This document shows positions 52,720-63,215 of a DNA stretch of 64,000 nucleotides, piece by piece (position 1 is the first letter of the stretch; each line of letters opens with the position of its first letter). The notes under the pieces were generated by a model. That model had not been told where the DNA came from, made no database searches, and worked only from the letters and a program-made list of their open reading frames with translations. This DNA comes from Curtobacterium sp. L6-1 (lineage in GTDB: Bacteria > Actinomycetota > Actinomycetes > Actinomycetales > Microbacteriaceae): contig NZ_CP076544.1 in the NCBI RefSeq assembly GCF_018885305.1, forward strand, positions 2,604,001-2,668,000. Direction: 5' to 3'. A program made the position numbers and the translations under genes.

Positions 52720-53904
52720 GTGCCGGACCTCAGCGCCCGCGTGCTCGAACTCATCGCGAGCGGCCAGGCCTCGAGCCGCACCGAGATCGCCCAGTTGCTC
52801 GGCGCCGCACCCTCGACCGTCTCCCACGTGGTCGGTCAGCTCCTCGGGCACGGCATCCTGGCCGAGGAGGGCACCGACGTCTCGACCGGCGGCCGTCCGC
52901 GCAAGGTCCTCCGCATCGGCGGCACCGACGAGTACGCGGTCGCCGCCGACCTCGGCGGCGGACACGTCCGCATCGGGATCGTGCTGCCGGGAGGCGTGCT
53001 CGAGTCCGTCTCGACCGTGCCGTTCGCCCTCGCCGACGGCCCGACCGCCGGCCTGGCAGCGCTGGCCGCGCTCCTCGACGCGCTCGTGGCCGAGCGCGGA
53101 CGCGACGGCCTGCGCGGTGTCGGGTTGAGCCTCCCGGGCCCCGTCGACGTCGAGGCGGGCGTGGTCGACCTGCCGAGCCGGATGCCCGGGTGGAACGGGT
53201 TCCCCGTCGCCGAGTGGCTCACCGCACACTTCGGGGTGCCGGCGGCGATCGACAACGACGCGAACTGCATGGCCGCGGGCGAGCAGACCGTGCAGCCGTC
53301 CACCCGCCGCCAGGCGATCACGGTGAAGGCCGGGTCGGCGATCGGCGCGGGGATCATCATCGACGGGCACCTGTACCGCGGGTCGACGGGAGCCGCCGGA
53401 GACATCACGCACGTGCGGATCGACGCCGCCGGGGACACCCCGTGCTCGTGCGGCAACACCGGCTGCCTGGAGACCGTGGCATCCGGCGCCGCACTGGTCC
53501 GGATCCTGCGCGACGCCGGGGTCGACGTGTCGTCCACGCAGGACGTCGTCCGGCTCGCGTCCGAGGCGCACCCCGAGGCCACCCGCGCCGTGCGCCTGGC
53601 CGGCCGGTACCTCGGCGAGGTGCTCGCGGCCAACGTGAACTTCTTCAACCCGGACGCCGTCTCCCTCGGCGGCATCCTCTCCACCCTCGACCCCTTCGTC
53701 GCGGCCGTGCGCAGCCAGCTGTACGAGAGCTGCCACCCGCTCGTGACGCAGCACCTCGTCATCGAACGCGCCTCGCTCGGTGCCGACGCCGGTCTCGTCG
53801 GCGCCGGCCAGTTCGCGCTGCAGCGGGGCCTCGCCGCCTCGCTCGAGGAGCTGTCCACCCCCGTCCCGCTGCGCACCACCAGGAACAGGAGCACCCGTGT
53901 CTGA
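52720..53904 (+). CDS. ROK family transcriptional regulator
   Basis: A 394-residue XylR/NagC-type repressor. An N-terminal winged HTH (about 1-65) has SRTEIAQLLGAAPSTVSHVVGQLL. The ROK domain follows with AADLGGGHVRIGI (about 84-96), DNDANCMAAGE and the zinc motif CSCGNTGCLE after GDITHVRI. The Gly-rich ATP site is incomplete compared with the kinase at 46090, as usual for regulators. The GTG at 52720 has GGAG upstream; earlier starts lack one. It probably controls the divergent ABC operon and its own operon with M81 and CutC. Inducer likely a sugar or sugar phosphate. Confidence 0.88.
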   Translation: MPDLSARVLELIASGQASSRTEIAQLLGAAPSTVSHVVGQLLGHGILAEEGTDVSTGGRPRKVLRIGGTDEYAVAADLGGGHVRIGIVLPGGVLESVSTVPFALADGPTAGLAALAALLDALVAERGRDGLRGVGLSLPGPVDVEAGVVDLPSRMPGWNGFPVAEWLTAHFGVPAAIDNDANCMAAGEQTVQPSTRRQAITVKAGSAIGAGIIIDGHLYRGSTGAAGDITHVRIDAAGDTPCSCGNTGCLETVASGAALVRILRDAGVDVSSTQDVVRLASEAHPEATRAVRLAGRYLGEVLAANVNFFNPDAVSLGGILSTLDPFVAAVRSQLYESCHPLVTQHLVIERASLGADAGLVGAGQFALQRGLAASLEELSTPVPLRTTRNRSTRV

Positions 53905-55441
53905 CACCGATTCCGCCCCCACCAGCGCCCGCCGTCCGGTCGTCGCGATCGCCGGCCTGGCCATCGAGACGTCGACGTTCACCCCGACGCGGACACTCGC
54001 CCCGGCGTTCCACCCGGACCGCGGCGACGAGGTCGTCGCACGCTACGACTTCCTCGGGCCGCTGGCCGACCGTGCGGACTTCCGCGGCGCGCTCATCGGG
54101 CACGCCCTGCCCGGCGGGGTCGTCCCGCGGGCGGACTTCGAGGAGCTCAGCGCCGAGATCACCGACCGCCTGTCCGCCATCGCGGCCGACACGACGATCG
54201 ACGGGCTCTGGTACGACATCCACGGCGCGATGGTGGTCGAGGGGCTCGACGACGCCGAGGCCACCCTGCTCGAGCGCATCCGTGCCGTCGTCGGTCCCGA
54301 GGTGGTCGTGTCGGCGTCCATGGACCTGCACGGCAACGTGTCGCGCGACCTCGCCCACCAGTGCGACCTGATCACCTGCTACCGGATGGCCCCGCACGAG
54401 GACGCCCTCGAGACGAAGGAGCGCGCGGTCCGGAACCTCGTCGACGTCCTGACCACCCGACCCGTCGGTGCCCGCCGCCCGGTGAAGGCGTGGATCCCGA
54501 TCCCGGTGCTGCTGCCGGGCGAGAAGACCTCGACCCGCATCGAGCCGGCCGCGTCGGTGTACGGCCTGGTGTCGGAGGTCGAACGGGTCGAGGGCGTGCT
54601 CGACGCCGCGATCTGGGTCGGCTACGCGTGGGCCGACCAGGCGCGCAACCGGGCCGTCACCGTCGTCACCGGCTGGGACGAGGCCGCCGTCGCCGCCGGT
54701 GCCGAGCGCCTGGCCCGGGCGTTCTGGGACGCCCGCGAGGACTTCGCCTTCGTCGCCCCGGCCGGCTCGTTCGACGAGTGCCTGGCCGCCGCGCTCGCCC
54801 CGGGTGCGGCTCGGCCGTACTTCGTGTCGGACTCCGGCGACAACCCGACCGCGGGCGGTTCCGGCGACATGACGTGGGGGCTCACGCAGCTGCTCGCGCG
54901 TGCGGAGTTCCGGAGCGAGGACGGCCCCGTCGTCCTCTACGCCAGCGTCCCGGGGCCCGCCGCGGTCGCCGCGTGCGTCGAGGCCGGCGTCGGGGCCACC
55001 GTGACCGTCACGGCCGGCGCCGCGGTGGACGACCTGCACGCCGGGCCCGTCACGATGACCGGTCGCGTGCACGCGGTGAAGCACGGCGACCGGGACGCCC
55101 GGGTCGAGGTCGTGTTGCAGGTCGGCAGCGTGTTCGCGATCCTCACCGAGCTCCGCAAGCCGTACCACCACGAGCACGACTTCACCGACCTGGACCTCGA
55201 CCCGCGGAGCGCCGACCTCGTCGTCGTGAAGATCGGCTACCTCGAACCGGAGCTCTACGACATGGCCGCCGACTGGATGCTCGCGCTCACCCCGGGCGGT
55301 GTCGACCAGGACCTCGAACGCCTCGGGCACCACCGCATCGAGCGGCCGGTGTTCCCGTTCGACCGGACCTTCCCGGAGCCGCCGGACCTGTCCGCCCGGA
55401 TCGTCCCGGCCTCGGACCAGCCGCTCGGAGCCTCCGCATGA
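53897..55441 (+). CDS. M81 family metallopeptidase (MlrC-like)
   Basis: A 514-residue cytoplasmic metallohydrolase of the MlrC group (DUF1485 plus MlrC C-terminal domain); the Sphingomonas relative hydrolyses linear microcystin peptides. Probable metal ligands are in LWYDIHGAM (about 112-120), SMDLHGNVS with Asp-x-His (about 141-149) and MAPHEDALET (about 164-173). The C-terminal half has DSGDNPTAGGSGD, the signature of the MlrC C domain. The GTG at 53897 has AGGAG at 5 nt and overlaps the ROK gene by 8 bp. Its stop overlaps cutC. It probably cleaves the imported peptide-like ligand. Confidence 0.87.
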   Translation: MSDTDSAPTSARRPVVAIAGLAIETSTFTPTRTLAPAFHPDRGDEVVARYDFLGPLADRADFRGALIGHALPGGVVPRADFEELSAEITDRLSAIAADTTIDGLWYDIHGAMVVEGLDDAEATLLERIRAVVGPEVVVSASMDLHGNVSRDLAHQCDLITCYRMAPHEDALETKERAVRNLVDVLTTRPVGARRPVKAWIPIPVLLPGEKTSTRIEPAASVYGLVSEVERVEGVLDAAIWVGYAWADQARNRAVTVVTGWDEAAVAAGAERLARAFWDAREDFAFVAPAGSFDECLAAALAPGAARPYFVSDSGDNPTAGGSGDMTWGLTQLLARAEFRSEDGPVVLYASVPGPAAVAACVEAGVGATVTVTAGAAVDDLHAGPVTMTGRVHAVKHGDRDARVEVVLQVGSVFAILTELRKPYHHEHDFTDLDLDPRSADLVVVKIGYLEPELYDMAADWMLALTPGGVDQDLERLGHHRIERPVFPFDRTFPEPPDLSARIVPASDQPLGASA

Positions 55442-56241
55442 CAGACGCCCGCACGCCCGCCGCCCGCACGCCCGCCGCCCGCACGCCCGCCGCCCGCACG
55501 CCCGCTGCCCCCACGCCCGCGCTCGAAATCGCGGTCACCTCCCCCGTCGGCGCCGGCACCGCCCTCGCCGGCGGCGCCGACCGCGTCGAGCTCTGCAGCG
55601 CCCTCGAACTCGGCGGCCTCACCCCGTCGCAGGGGCTCGTCGAGGCCGCCGTCGCCACCGGGGTCCCCGTGCACGTCCTCGTCCGCTGCCGACCGGGCGG
55701 CTTCGTGCACGACCGCGACGAGGTCGACCTCATGGTCCGCGAGCTCCGAGCCGTCCTGCGCTCCGGGGCCGCCGGCGTCGTCGTCGGCGCGCTCCGACCG
55801 GACCGCACGCTCGACACCGAGGCGCTCGCCCGCTTCGTGGAGGCCGCCCGCACCGAGCGTCCCTCGGCCGAGGTCACGCTGCACCGGGCGATCGACCACG
55901 CTGCCGACCCCGTCGCCGCCGCGGCCGGGCTCGCCGACCTCGGGTTCACGCGGGTCCTGACCTCCGGCGGCGCCCCCACCGCGCTGGCCGGCGCCGTGAC
56001 GATCACCCGGATGGTCGACGCCGCCGGGCCCGTACAGGTGATGGCCGGCGCGGGCGTGACCCCGGCGGACGTGCCCGTGCTCCTCGCGACCGGTGCGGCC
56101 GCCGTGCACCTGTCCGCCAAGCGGCTCGCGGACACCGCGCACGGGGGCGTGCCGATGGGCTCCGGGGACGTCGGCGGCGGACACTTCGAGACGGACGCCG
56201 AGGTGGTGCGGGCAGCGCGGGCCACCGTCGACGCCGGGTAG
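55438..56241 (+). CDS. cutC: CutC family protein
   Basis: A 267-residue TIM-barrel protein of the CutC family. Conserved parts are EIAVTSPVGAGTALAGGADRVELCSAL (quoted in part), GGLTPSQGL, HVLVRCRPGGFVH and TLHRAIDH, with VLTSGGAPTAL and VMAGAGV at the phosphate-binding end. The family was linked to copper tolerance, but that is disputed, and an enzymatic role is likely. The first 27 residues are an added Arg-Thr-Pro-Ala-Ala repeat encoded by 15-bp tandem units. ATG at 55438 overlapping the M81 stop. Confidence 0.88.
   Translation: MTDARTPAARTPAARTPAARTPAAPTPALEIAVTSPVGAGTALAGGADRVELCSALELGGLTPSQGLVEAAVATGVPVHVLVRCRPGGFVHDRDEVDLMVRELRAVLRSGAAGVVVGALRPDRTLDTEALARFVEAARTERPSAEVTLHRAIDHAADPVAAAAGLADLGFTRVLTSGGAPTALAGAVTITRMVDAAGPVQVMAGAGVTPADVPVLLATGAAAVHLSAKRLADTAHGGVPMGSGDVGGGHFETDAEVVRAARATVDAG
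55451..55510. repeat. 15-bp tandem repeat inside the cutC start
   Basis: Four units GCACGCCCGCCGCCC (the fourth with one change) plus a degenerate fifth keep the reading frame and encode Arg-Thr-Pro-Ala-Ala repeats. Unit length 15 means copy-number change would not shift the frame. Confidence 0.8.
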
Positions 56242-56348
56242 GACCGGCTGGCCGAGCGTGCCGGACGCGGGGCGGGCCTCCCGTCCGGGACACCGCGCCG
56301 CGGTGGCAGGCTGGCCGGCGGACGGGGGTTCGACGCCGGGTGCCCGGT

Positions 56349-56405
56349 GGTCGGACGCCGAGCGGTCGGACGCCGAGCGGTCGGACGCCGCGCGGTCAGG
56401 CGCCG
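56349..56405. repeat. 15-bp tandem repeat at the AraC gene 3' end
   Basis: GGTCGGACGCCGAGC is repeated at 56349, 56364 and 56379 (last with one change), and a fourth partial copy overlaps the AraC stop codon. A half copy of GGCCTCCCGTC lies nearby at about 56276-56286. Confidence 0.65.
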
Positions 56406-57406
56406 TCGTCCGGCGTCGGGCCGGGTGCGGCGTCGCCGGTGTCCGCGGCGTTGCCCTTGCCCGCGCGCAGCGTCGCGCTCGGCAGCTCGCCGAAGCGCTC
56501 CCGGTAGGCGCCCGAGAACCGGCCCAGGTGCGCGAAGCCCCAGTCGCGGGCGACCTCGGCCACCGACGCGGTCGACGGGTCGGCGGCGACGAGCTCCTCG
56601 TGCACCGCGTCGAGCCGGACGTTGCGGACGTGCGCGAGCGGCGAGACGCCGAGCGACCGGCTGAACGACTGCTGCAGCCCACGCGCGCTCATGCCCGCCG
56701 CCGCCGCGACGTCGGCCAGGGTGACGACGTCGTGCGCGTGCTGCTGGATGTACGTCAGGGCGTCGCGGAGGCGTTCGCTGCTCGTCGTCGCCGGGGCGTC
56801 GACGGGGAACGTGGCGACCACGGCCCGTGCCACCCGCAGGTTCAGTGCCGCGCGTTCCCGGCCCGTGACGTCCGGGTCGGTGATCGTGTGCCCGACGGAC
56901 TGCAGCAGCGACCGGAGGTCCGCCAGGTCGGCGTCCGCCAGGGTCCGGCCGAAGCGCAGGGGCCCGGCGACCTGCGTGCCCTCGCCGGCGAGCGCCGACC
57001 GGAGCAGCCGGTCGGACAGGTGCATCATCGACACGCGTCCAATCGTGGCCTCGAACTCGTACCGCACCGAGGCGGCGAGCAGGAACGGCTGCCCGGGGCG
57101 GACGACGGTGCTGGTGCCCTGGTCGTCGGTGATGGTCGCGGTGCCGTCGCCGATCCAGAAGACGATGTGGTCCGGGCGGGGCTCCATCGTGCCGAAGCGG
57201 GTGCCGCCGTCGACCGCGGAACCGCGGAGGGACAGGTCGGCGTCGCCCGCGCCGGTGTAGCGGAAGGACGAGCGCTCGTCACCGACCCCGCCGGTGGTGC
57301 CGTAGGCGTCGGCGAGGACGCCGGAGCGGGTCTCGCTCGTCCCGGCCAGGCGCACGGCACGGAACCCGTCGGAGGTCCCCGAGCTCGGGCGCAGATGGGT
57401 CACCAT
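56396..57406 (-). CDS. AraC family transcriptional regulator
   Basis: A 336-residue regulator. The N-terminal beta-barrel ligand domain (about 20-180) resembles AraC-binding-like domains (cupin_6 type) with RPDHIVFWIGDGTATI. The C-terminal double HTH (about 210-315) shows VVTLADVAAAAGMSARGLQQSFSRSLG (quoted in part), LAHVRNVRLDAVHEELVA and the second motif VAEVARDWGFAHLGRFSGAYRERFG. The start codon at 57406 has a weak upstream GGGAA; the next GTG is at 57403. It is divergent from glgX, 170 bp away, which may be a target. Confidence 0.87.
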   Translation of the reverse strand: MVTHLRPSSGTSDGFRAVRLAGTSETRSGVLADAYGTTGGVGDERSSFRYTGAGDADLSLRGSAVDGGTRFGTMEPRPDHIVFWIGDGTATITDDQGTSTVVRPGQPFLLAASVRYEFEATIGRVSMMHLSDRLLRSALAGEGTQVAGPLRFGRTLADADLADLRSLLQSVGHTITDPDVTGRERAALNLRVARAVVATFPVDAPATTSSERLRDALTYIQQHAHDVVTLADVAAAAGMSARGLQQSFSRSLGVSPLAHVRNVRLDAVHEELVAADPSTASVAEVARDWGFAHLGRFSGAYRERFGELPSATLRAGKGNAADTGDAAPGPTPDDGA

Positions 57407-57576
57407 CTGATGTTCCCATGCCTGTCCGATCTGCGCGAGCGCCGCGGCGGGTCGACCGCCCCCGGTGCGGGGGCCAGCGCCGGACCGGACCCGCGCCTCC
57501 CGGCTGCCCGATCCCCGGCCCGGGCCGGGGTACGCGGCCGAGCGGCGGGCACAGTCGCCGACCGGTAGAAGGATGC

Positions 57577-59595
<2,019 letters not shown>

Positions 59596-59653
59596 TCGGC
59601 ACCGGCAGGACAGCACGAGAGCCCCGTCAGACGACCGAGAGGACAGTGGAACG

Positions 59654-60541
59654 ATGAGCCAGTACGAGAAGAAGGACCCGACCACCCTCTACCCGGTGCC
59701 GCCGTTCCCGAAGCAGGAACAGTCGCTCCCGGGTGCCGCGTGGAAGATGGACCCGAAGCCGGACCACGGCGAGGAGAGCTACGTCGGCAAGGGTCGACTC
59801 GAGGGCTTCCGGGGCATCGTGACCGGCGCCGACTCGGGCATCGGGCGCGCCGCCGCGATCGCGCTGTCCCGCGAGGGCGCCGACCTCGTGCTGTCCTACC
59901 TGCCGGACGAGCAGGAGGACGCGGAGGAGGTCCGCGACCTGCTCGAGGGCGAGGGCCGCAGGGCCGTGCTGTTCCCCGGTGACATCTCGGACGAGCAGTA
60001 CTGCATCGACCTCGTGCAGAAGGGCGTCGACGAGCTCGGCGGCCTCGACACGCTCGTCATGGTCGCGGGTCGGATGGACAGCAACGAGGACATCCTGACC
60101 CTCGACACGTCGATGTTCGACTCGACCTTCAAGACGAACATCTACTCGCTGTTCTGGCTGACGAAGGCCGCCGTGCCGCACCTCGAGCCGGGTTCCACCA
60201 TCGTCACGACCGGCTCGATCCAGGCGTCCACCCCGTCGCCGGACAAGATCGACTACGCCGTGTCGAAGGGCGCTGTCAAGCTCTTCACCGAGGCGGTCGC
60301 CCAGCAGCTCGCGCCGAAGGGCATCCGCGTCAACTCGGTCGCCCCGGGCCCCGTGTGGACGCCCCTGCAGCCGGGCTCCGACGACGCCGAGACGGTGTCG
60401 ACGTTCGGGCAGCAGTCGCCGTTCGGCCGTCCGGGCCAGCCCGCCGAGCTCGGTGCGGCGTACGTCCACCTGGTCAGTCCAGAATCGAGCTACCAGTCCG
60501 GGTCGACGATCACGATCGCCGGCGGCACCCCCGCCTTCTGA
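59654..60541 (+). CDS. Stress-type SDR oxidoreductase (paralogue 2, altered NNAG motif)
   Basis: A 295-residue SDR homologous along its length to the protein at 18418-19329, with the same 40-residue N-terminal extension ending KPDHGEESYVGKGRL. NADP loop TGADSGIGR (about 58-66) and the catalytic Ser (GSIQAS), Tyr and Lys (YAVSK) are present. The usual NNAG structural motif is VMVAG here, a clear divergence. The ATG at 59654 has only a weak site. Encoded between glgX and a small acidic protein gene, probably one transcript. Confidence 0.87.
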   Translation: MSQYEKKDPTTLYPVPPFPKQEQSLPGAAWKMDPKPDHGEESYVGKGRLEGFRGIVTGADSGIGRAAAIALSREGADLVLSYLPDEQEDAEEVRDLLEGEGRRAVLFPGDISDEQYCIDLVQKGVDELGGLDTLVMVAGRMDSNEDILTLDTSMFDSTFKTNIYSLFWLTKAAVPHLEPGSTIVTTGSIQASTPSPDKIDYAVSKGAVKLFTEAVAQQLAPKGIRVNSVAPGPVWTPLQPGSDDAETVSTFGQQSPFGRPGQPAELGAAYVHLVSPESSYQSGSTITIAGGTPAF

Positions 60542-60585
60542 CCGCCGTCGGACCCCGGCCGGCACGATCTGCGAAGGAGCACACC

Positions 60586-60774
60586 ATGAGCAACGACGAC
60601 ACCGCGCGCGACACCACGGCGCACGACCCCGAGGGCACGCCGAAGCCGGACGGCCTGGGCGAGGACGGGACCGTCCCCAACGAGCCCGAGGGCATCGCCG
60701 CCGGGTTCGCGGGCGACGACTCGCACTTCAACCCGGAGGAGGACGCTGCCGCCGAGGGTGACACCGAGGTCTGA
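60586..60774 (+). CDS. Small acidic hypothetical protein
   Basis: A 62-residue, strongly acidic, hydrophilic protein with no hydrophobic core, rich in Asp, Glu, Gly and Pro, probably disordered. NEPEGIAAGFAGDDSHFNPEED is the most distinctive part. A strong GAAGGAG precedes the ATG with 6-nt spacing. It is 44 bp after the SDR gene and followed by a 40-bp palindrome. It resembles small stress-induced hydrophilin-like proteins in composition only; no family is recognised. Confidence 0.72.
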   Translation: MSNDDTARDTTAHDPEGTPKPDGLGEDGTVPNEPEGIAAGFAGDDSHFNPEEDAAAEGDTEV

Positions 60775-60803
60775 GCGGCCGGGCGCGGACGCGCCGACCA
60801 CGA

Positions 60804-60843
60804 GACGGGAGGCCCGGTACCAGCTGGTACCGGGCCTCCCGTC
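60804..60843. terminator. Perfect 40-bp palindrome between convergent genes
   Basis: GACGGGAGGCCCGGTACCAG is followed directly by its reverse complement. It lies between the stops at 60774 and 60860, with the same outer stem as the other hairpins and no T-tract. Confidence 0.75.
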
Positions 60844-60859
60844 CGTCGTGTGGGCTGCG

Positions 60860-62707
60860 TCAGCGGTCGTCGCTCCGGTCCGTCGCGTCGGCGGCGGGGG
60901 CTGCCGACGTGTCCGGTCCGGCAGCAGCGGACGGGACCGTACGGCCGTGCTCGGGGACCGCGGTGCCGCCCTCGACCGGTGCGCCGGGTCGTGCGCCGCG
61001 ACGGCCCCGGACGCGGTCGGCGACGGCCCGCCACGGTCGTGCGAGTCCGGCACCGACCGGGCGCTCGGCGGGGGCGTCGACCTCGAGGCCGTAGTACTCG
61101 CCCACCTTCTCGAGCAGCAGGGCACGCTCGGCCTTGTCGTAGGCGCGACGTTCCCGGGTGAAGGCGATGACCATCGACCAGCACGTGAGCAGCAGCACGA
61201 TGCTGAACGGCAGTGCGGTGGTGATGGCCGCGGTCTTCAGGGCGGTGAGCCCGCCGGTGAGCAGCAGCGCGACCGCGAGCAGTGCCGAGACCGTGGCGAA
61301 GAAGACCCGCAGCCAGTTCCTCGGCTCGATGTCCCCGCCGGAGGCGATCATCGCCATCACGAGCGAGCCCGAGTCCGACGAGGTGACGAAGAAGACCCCG
61401 ATGAGCAGGATCGCGCCGAAGGTCAGCACGACACCGGCCGGCAGGTCGGCGAGCAGCGCGAAGAGCGACCCCTCGACGTCGACCGACCCGTCCGCGCCGA
61501 TGAGGCCGCCGGCGCCGTCCGTCTGTCGGTGGATGGCCGCACCACCGAGCACGGCGAACCACAGGAACGTCAGCACGGTGGGGACGAGCAGCACGCCGAA
61601 CACGAACTGGCGGACCGTGCGGCCCTTCGAGATGCGCGCGATGAAGACGCCGACGAACGGTGCCCAGGACATCCACCAGCCCCAGTAGAACGTCGTCCAG
61701 GTGCCCTGCCACTCCTCGCCCGCCCGGCCCTGCTGCGCGGTGACGTTGAAGGACAGGCCGACCAGGTTCTGCAGGTAGGCGCCGATCGACTGGACGAAGT
61801 CGCGGAGCAGGAACTGCGTCGGACCGACGACGAGCACGAAGAGCAGGAGCGCGGCGGCGAGGAGCAGGTTGAAGTTCGACAGGACCTTCATGCCCTTGCT
61901 CACCCCGGTGACCAGGGAGACGATCGTCAGTGCGGTGATCGCCGCGATGATCGCGAGCTGGCTGACGACGCTGCTCTCGACGATCCCGGCGGCGTCGAGG
62001 CCGGCGCCGATCTGGATCACGCCGAGCCCGAGCGACGTGGCCACGCCGAACAGGGTCCCGACGAGCGCGATGACGTCGATCAGGTTCCCCCACCCGCCCC
62101 GCACGCGGCTGCCGAGGAGCGGTTCGAGCGCCCAGCGGATCGACACCGGGCGACCGCGGCGGTGGATCGCGTAGGCCAGGGCGAGGCCGAGCACGACGTA
62201 GATCGCCCACGCGTGGAGCCCCCAGTGCAGGAACGTCTGGGTGAGTGCCTGCTGCGCGAGTTCGCTCTCGGAGCCGGTCACACCCGGGCGCGGGGAGGCG
62301 AAGTGGCTGAGGGGCTCGGAGACCCCGTAGAAGACGAGGCCGATGCCCATGCCGGCTGCGAAGAGCAGCGAGAACCAGGACGCGGTCGAGAACTCCGGCT
62401 CGTCGGCGTCCTTGCCGAGCTTCACGTCGCCGAACCGGCTGAAGCCGACCCAGAGCGAGAAGCCCACGAAGAACGCGGCGATGAGCACGTAGTACCAGCT
62501 GAAGTTCCGGACGATGCCGTCCTGCAGCGCGACGAACACGGCCTCGGCGGAGCCCGGGGCGACGAGGGTCCAGGCGACGAAGCCGAGCACGACCACCGCG
62601 GCCGGCCAGAACACCCAGGGCCGCAACCGTCTCGTGTCGGCCGGTGATCCGGGCGGGAGGTCGTCGGCGGTCACGGGCCCGGAGGCGGGTGGGTTCGTCG
62701 TGGACAT
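60860..62707 (-). CDS. BCCT family betaine/choline transporter
   Basis: A 615-residue Na+-coupled osmolyte symporter with 12 helices. The GMGIGLVFYG segment (about 115-124) has the Gly-x-Gly-x-Gly motif typical of betaine carriers such as BetP. The TM8 signature YWGWWMSWAPFVGVFIARIS is followed by KGRTVRQF, with the substrate-binding Trp box. Hydrophilic N- and C-terminal extensions (about 30 and 75 residues) could be osmosensing; the tail is Arg/Ala-rich. Uptake of glycine betaine or choline under osmotic stress is the expected role. ATG at 62707 chosen; an ATG at 62716 is also possible. Confidence 0.92.
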   Translation of the reverse strand: MSTTNPPASGPVTADDLPPGSPADTRRLRPWVFWPAAVVVLGFVAWTLVAPGSAEAVFVALQDGIVRNFSWYYVLIAAFFVGFSLWVGFSRFGDVKLGKDADEPEFSTASWFSLLFAAGMGIGLVFYGVSEPLSHFASPRPGVTGSESELAQQALTQTFLHWGLHAWAIYVVLGLALAYAIHRRGRPVSIRWALEPLLGSRVRGGWGNLIDVIALVGTLFGVATSLGLGVIQIGAGLDAAGIVESSVVSQLAIIAAITALTIVSLVTGVSKGMKVLSNFNLLLAAALLLFVLVVGPTQFLLRDFVQSIGAYLQNLVGLSFNVTAQQGRAGEEWQGTWTTFYWGWWMSWAPFVGVFIARISKGRTVRQFVFGVLLVPTVLTFLWFAVLGGAAIHRQTDGAGGLIGADGSVDVEGSLFALLADLPAGVVLTFGAILLIGVFFVTSSDSGSLVMAMIASGGDIEPRNWLRVFFATVSALLAVALLLTGGLTALKTAAITTALPFSIVLLLTCWSMVIAFTRERRAYDKAERALLLEKVGEYYGLEVDAPAERPVGAGLARPWRAVADRVRGRRGARPGAPVEGGTAVPEHGRTVPSAAAGPDTSAAPAADATDRSDDR

Positions 62708-62759
62708 GCCGACCATGGTGCCCGTCGGCCCTGGGCAGCCCGTCCGCCGCTCGTCGTCG

Positions 62760-63215
62760 TCAGTGGTGCGCGTGCACCTTCGCGTGGCCCAGCCCCCGGC
62801 GCATCAGGGCGCGGTTCACCGGCGTCGTGACGACGAACGCGATCGCCAGCGACAGGGCCAGCGAACCCCAGAACAGCCACTGGTCGAGCTGCGCGTCGAG
62901 CGCACCGGGGATCGCGACCACCACGGTGTTGTCGACGATCTCCATGACCGTGATCGACACCGTGTCGGCAGCGAGCGCCACCCGCAGTGCCGCGCCGAGG
63001 GACAGGCCGGACCGGAGCACCCCGCGCATGGTCAGCGCGTAGCCGAACACGAAGGCCAGCACGATCGACAGGACCACGGTGCCGGCGTTGTGCAGCCCGG
63101 TCGCGGTACCGACGACCATGCCCAGGACCTCGCCGATCGCGCAGCCGGTCAGGCAGTGCAGCGTCGCCTGCGCGGCCGTCGCCCACGTGGTCGTGGCCGT
63201 GTCGTGCCCGCTCAC
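62760..63215 (-). CDS. DUF4396 membrane protein coupled to the copper ATPase
   Basis: A 151-residue membrane protein with four helices. HCLTGCAIGEVLGMVVG (about 20-36), followed by LHNAGTVVLSIVLAFVFGYAL (quoted in part), matches the DUF4396 family. The intramembrane His, Cys and Glu, and the later VMEIVDN, resemble metal-binding positions; the C-terminus ends in a His-rich HAKVHAHH. The GTG at 63215 overlaps the ATPase stop by four bases. A role in copper handling is inferred from this coupling and the His/Cys residues. Confidence 0.8.
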   Translation of the reverse strand: MSGHDTATTTWATAAQATLHCLTGCAIGEVLGMVVGTATGLHNAGTVVLSIVLAFVFGYALTMRGVLRSGLSLGAALRVALAADTVSITVMEIVDNTVVVAIPGALDAQLDQWLFWGSLALSLAIAFVVTTPVNRALMRRGLGHAKVHAHH

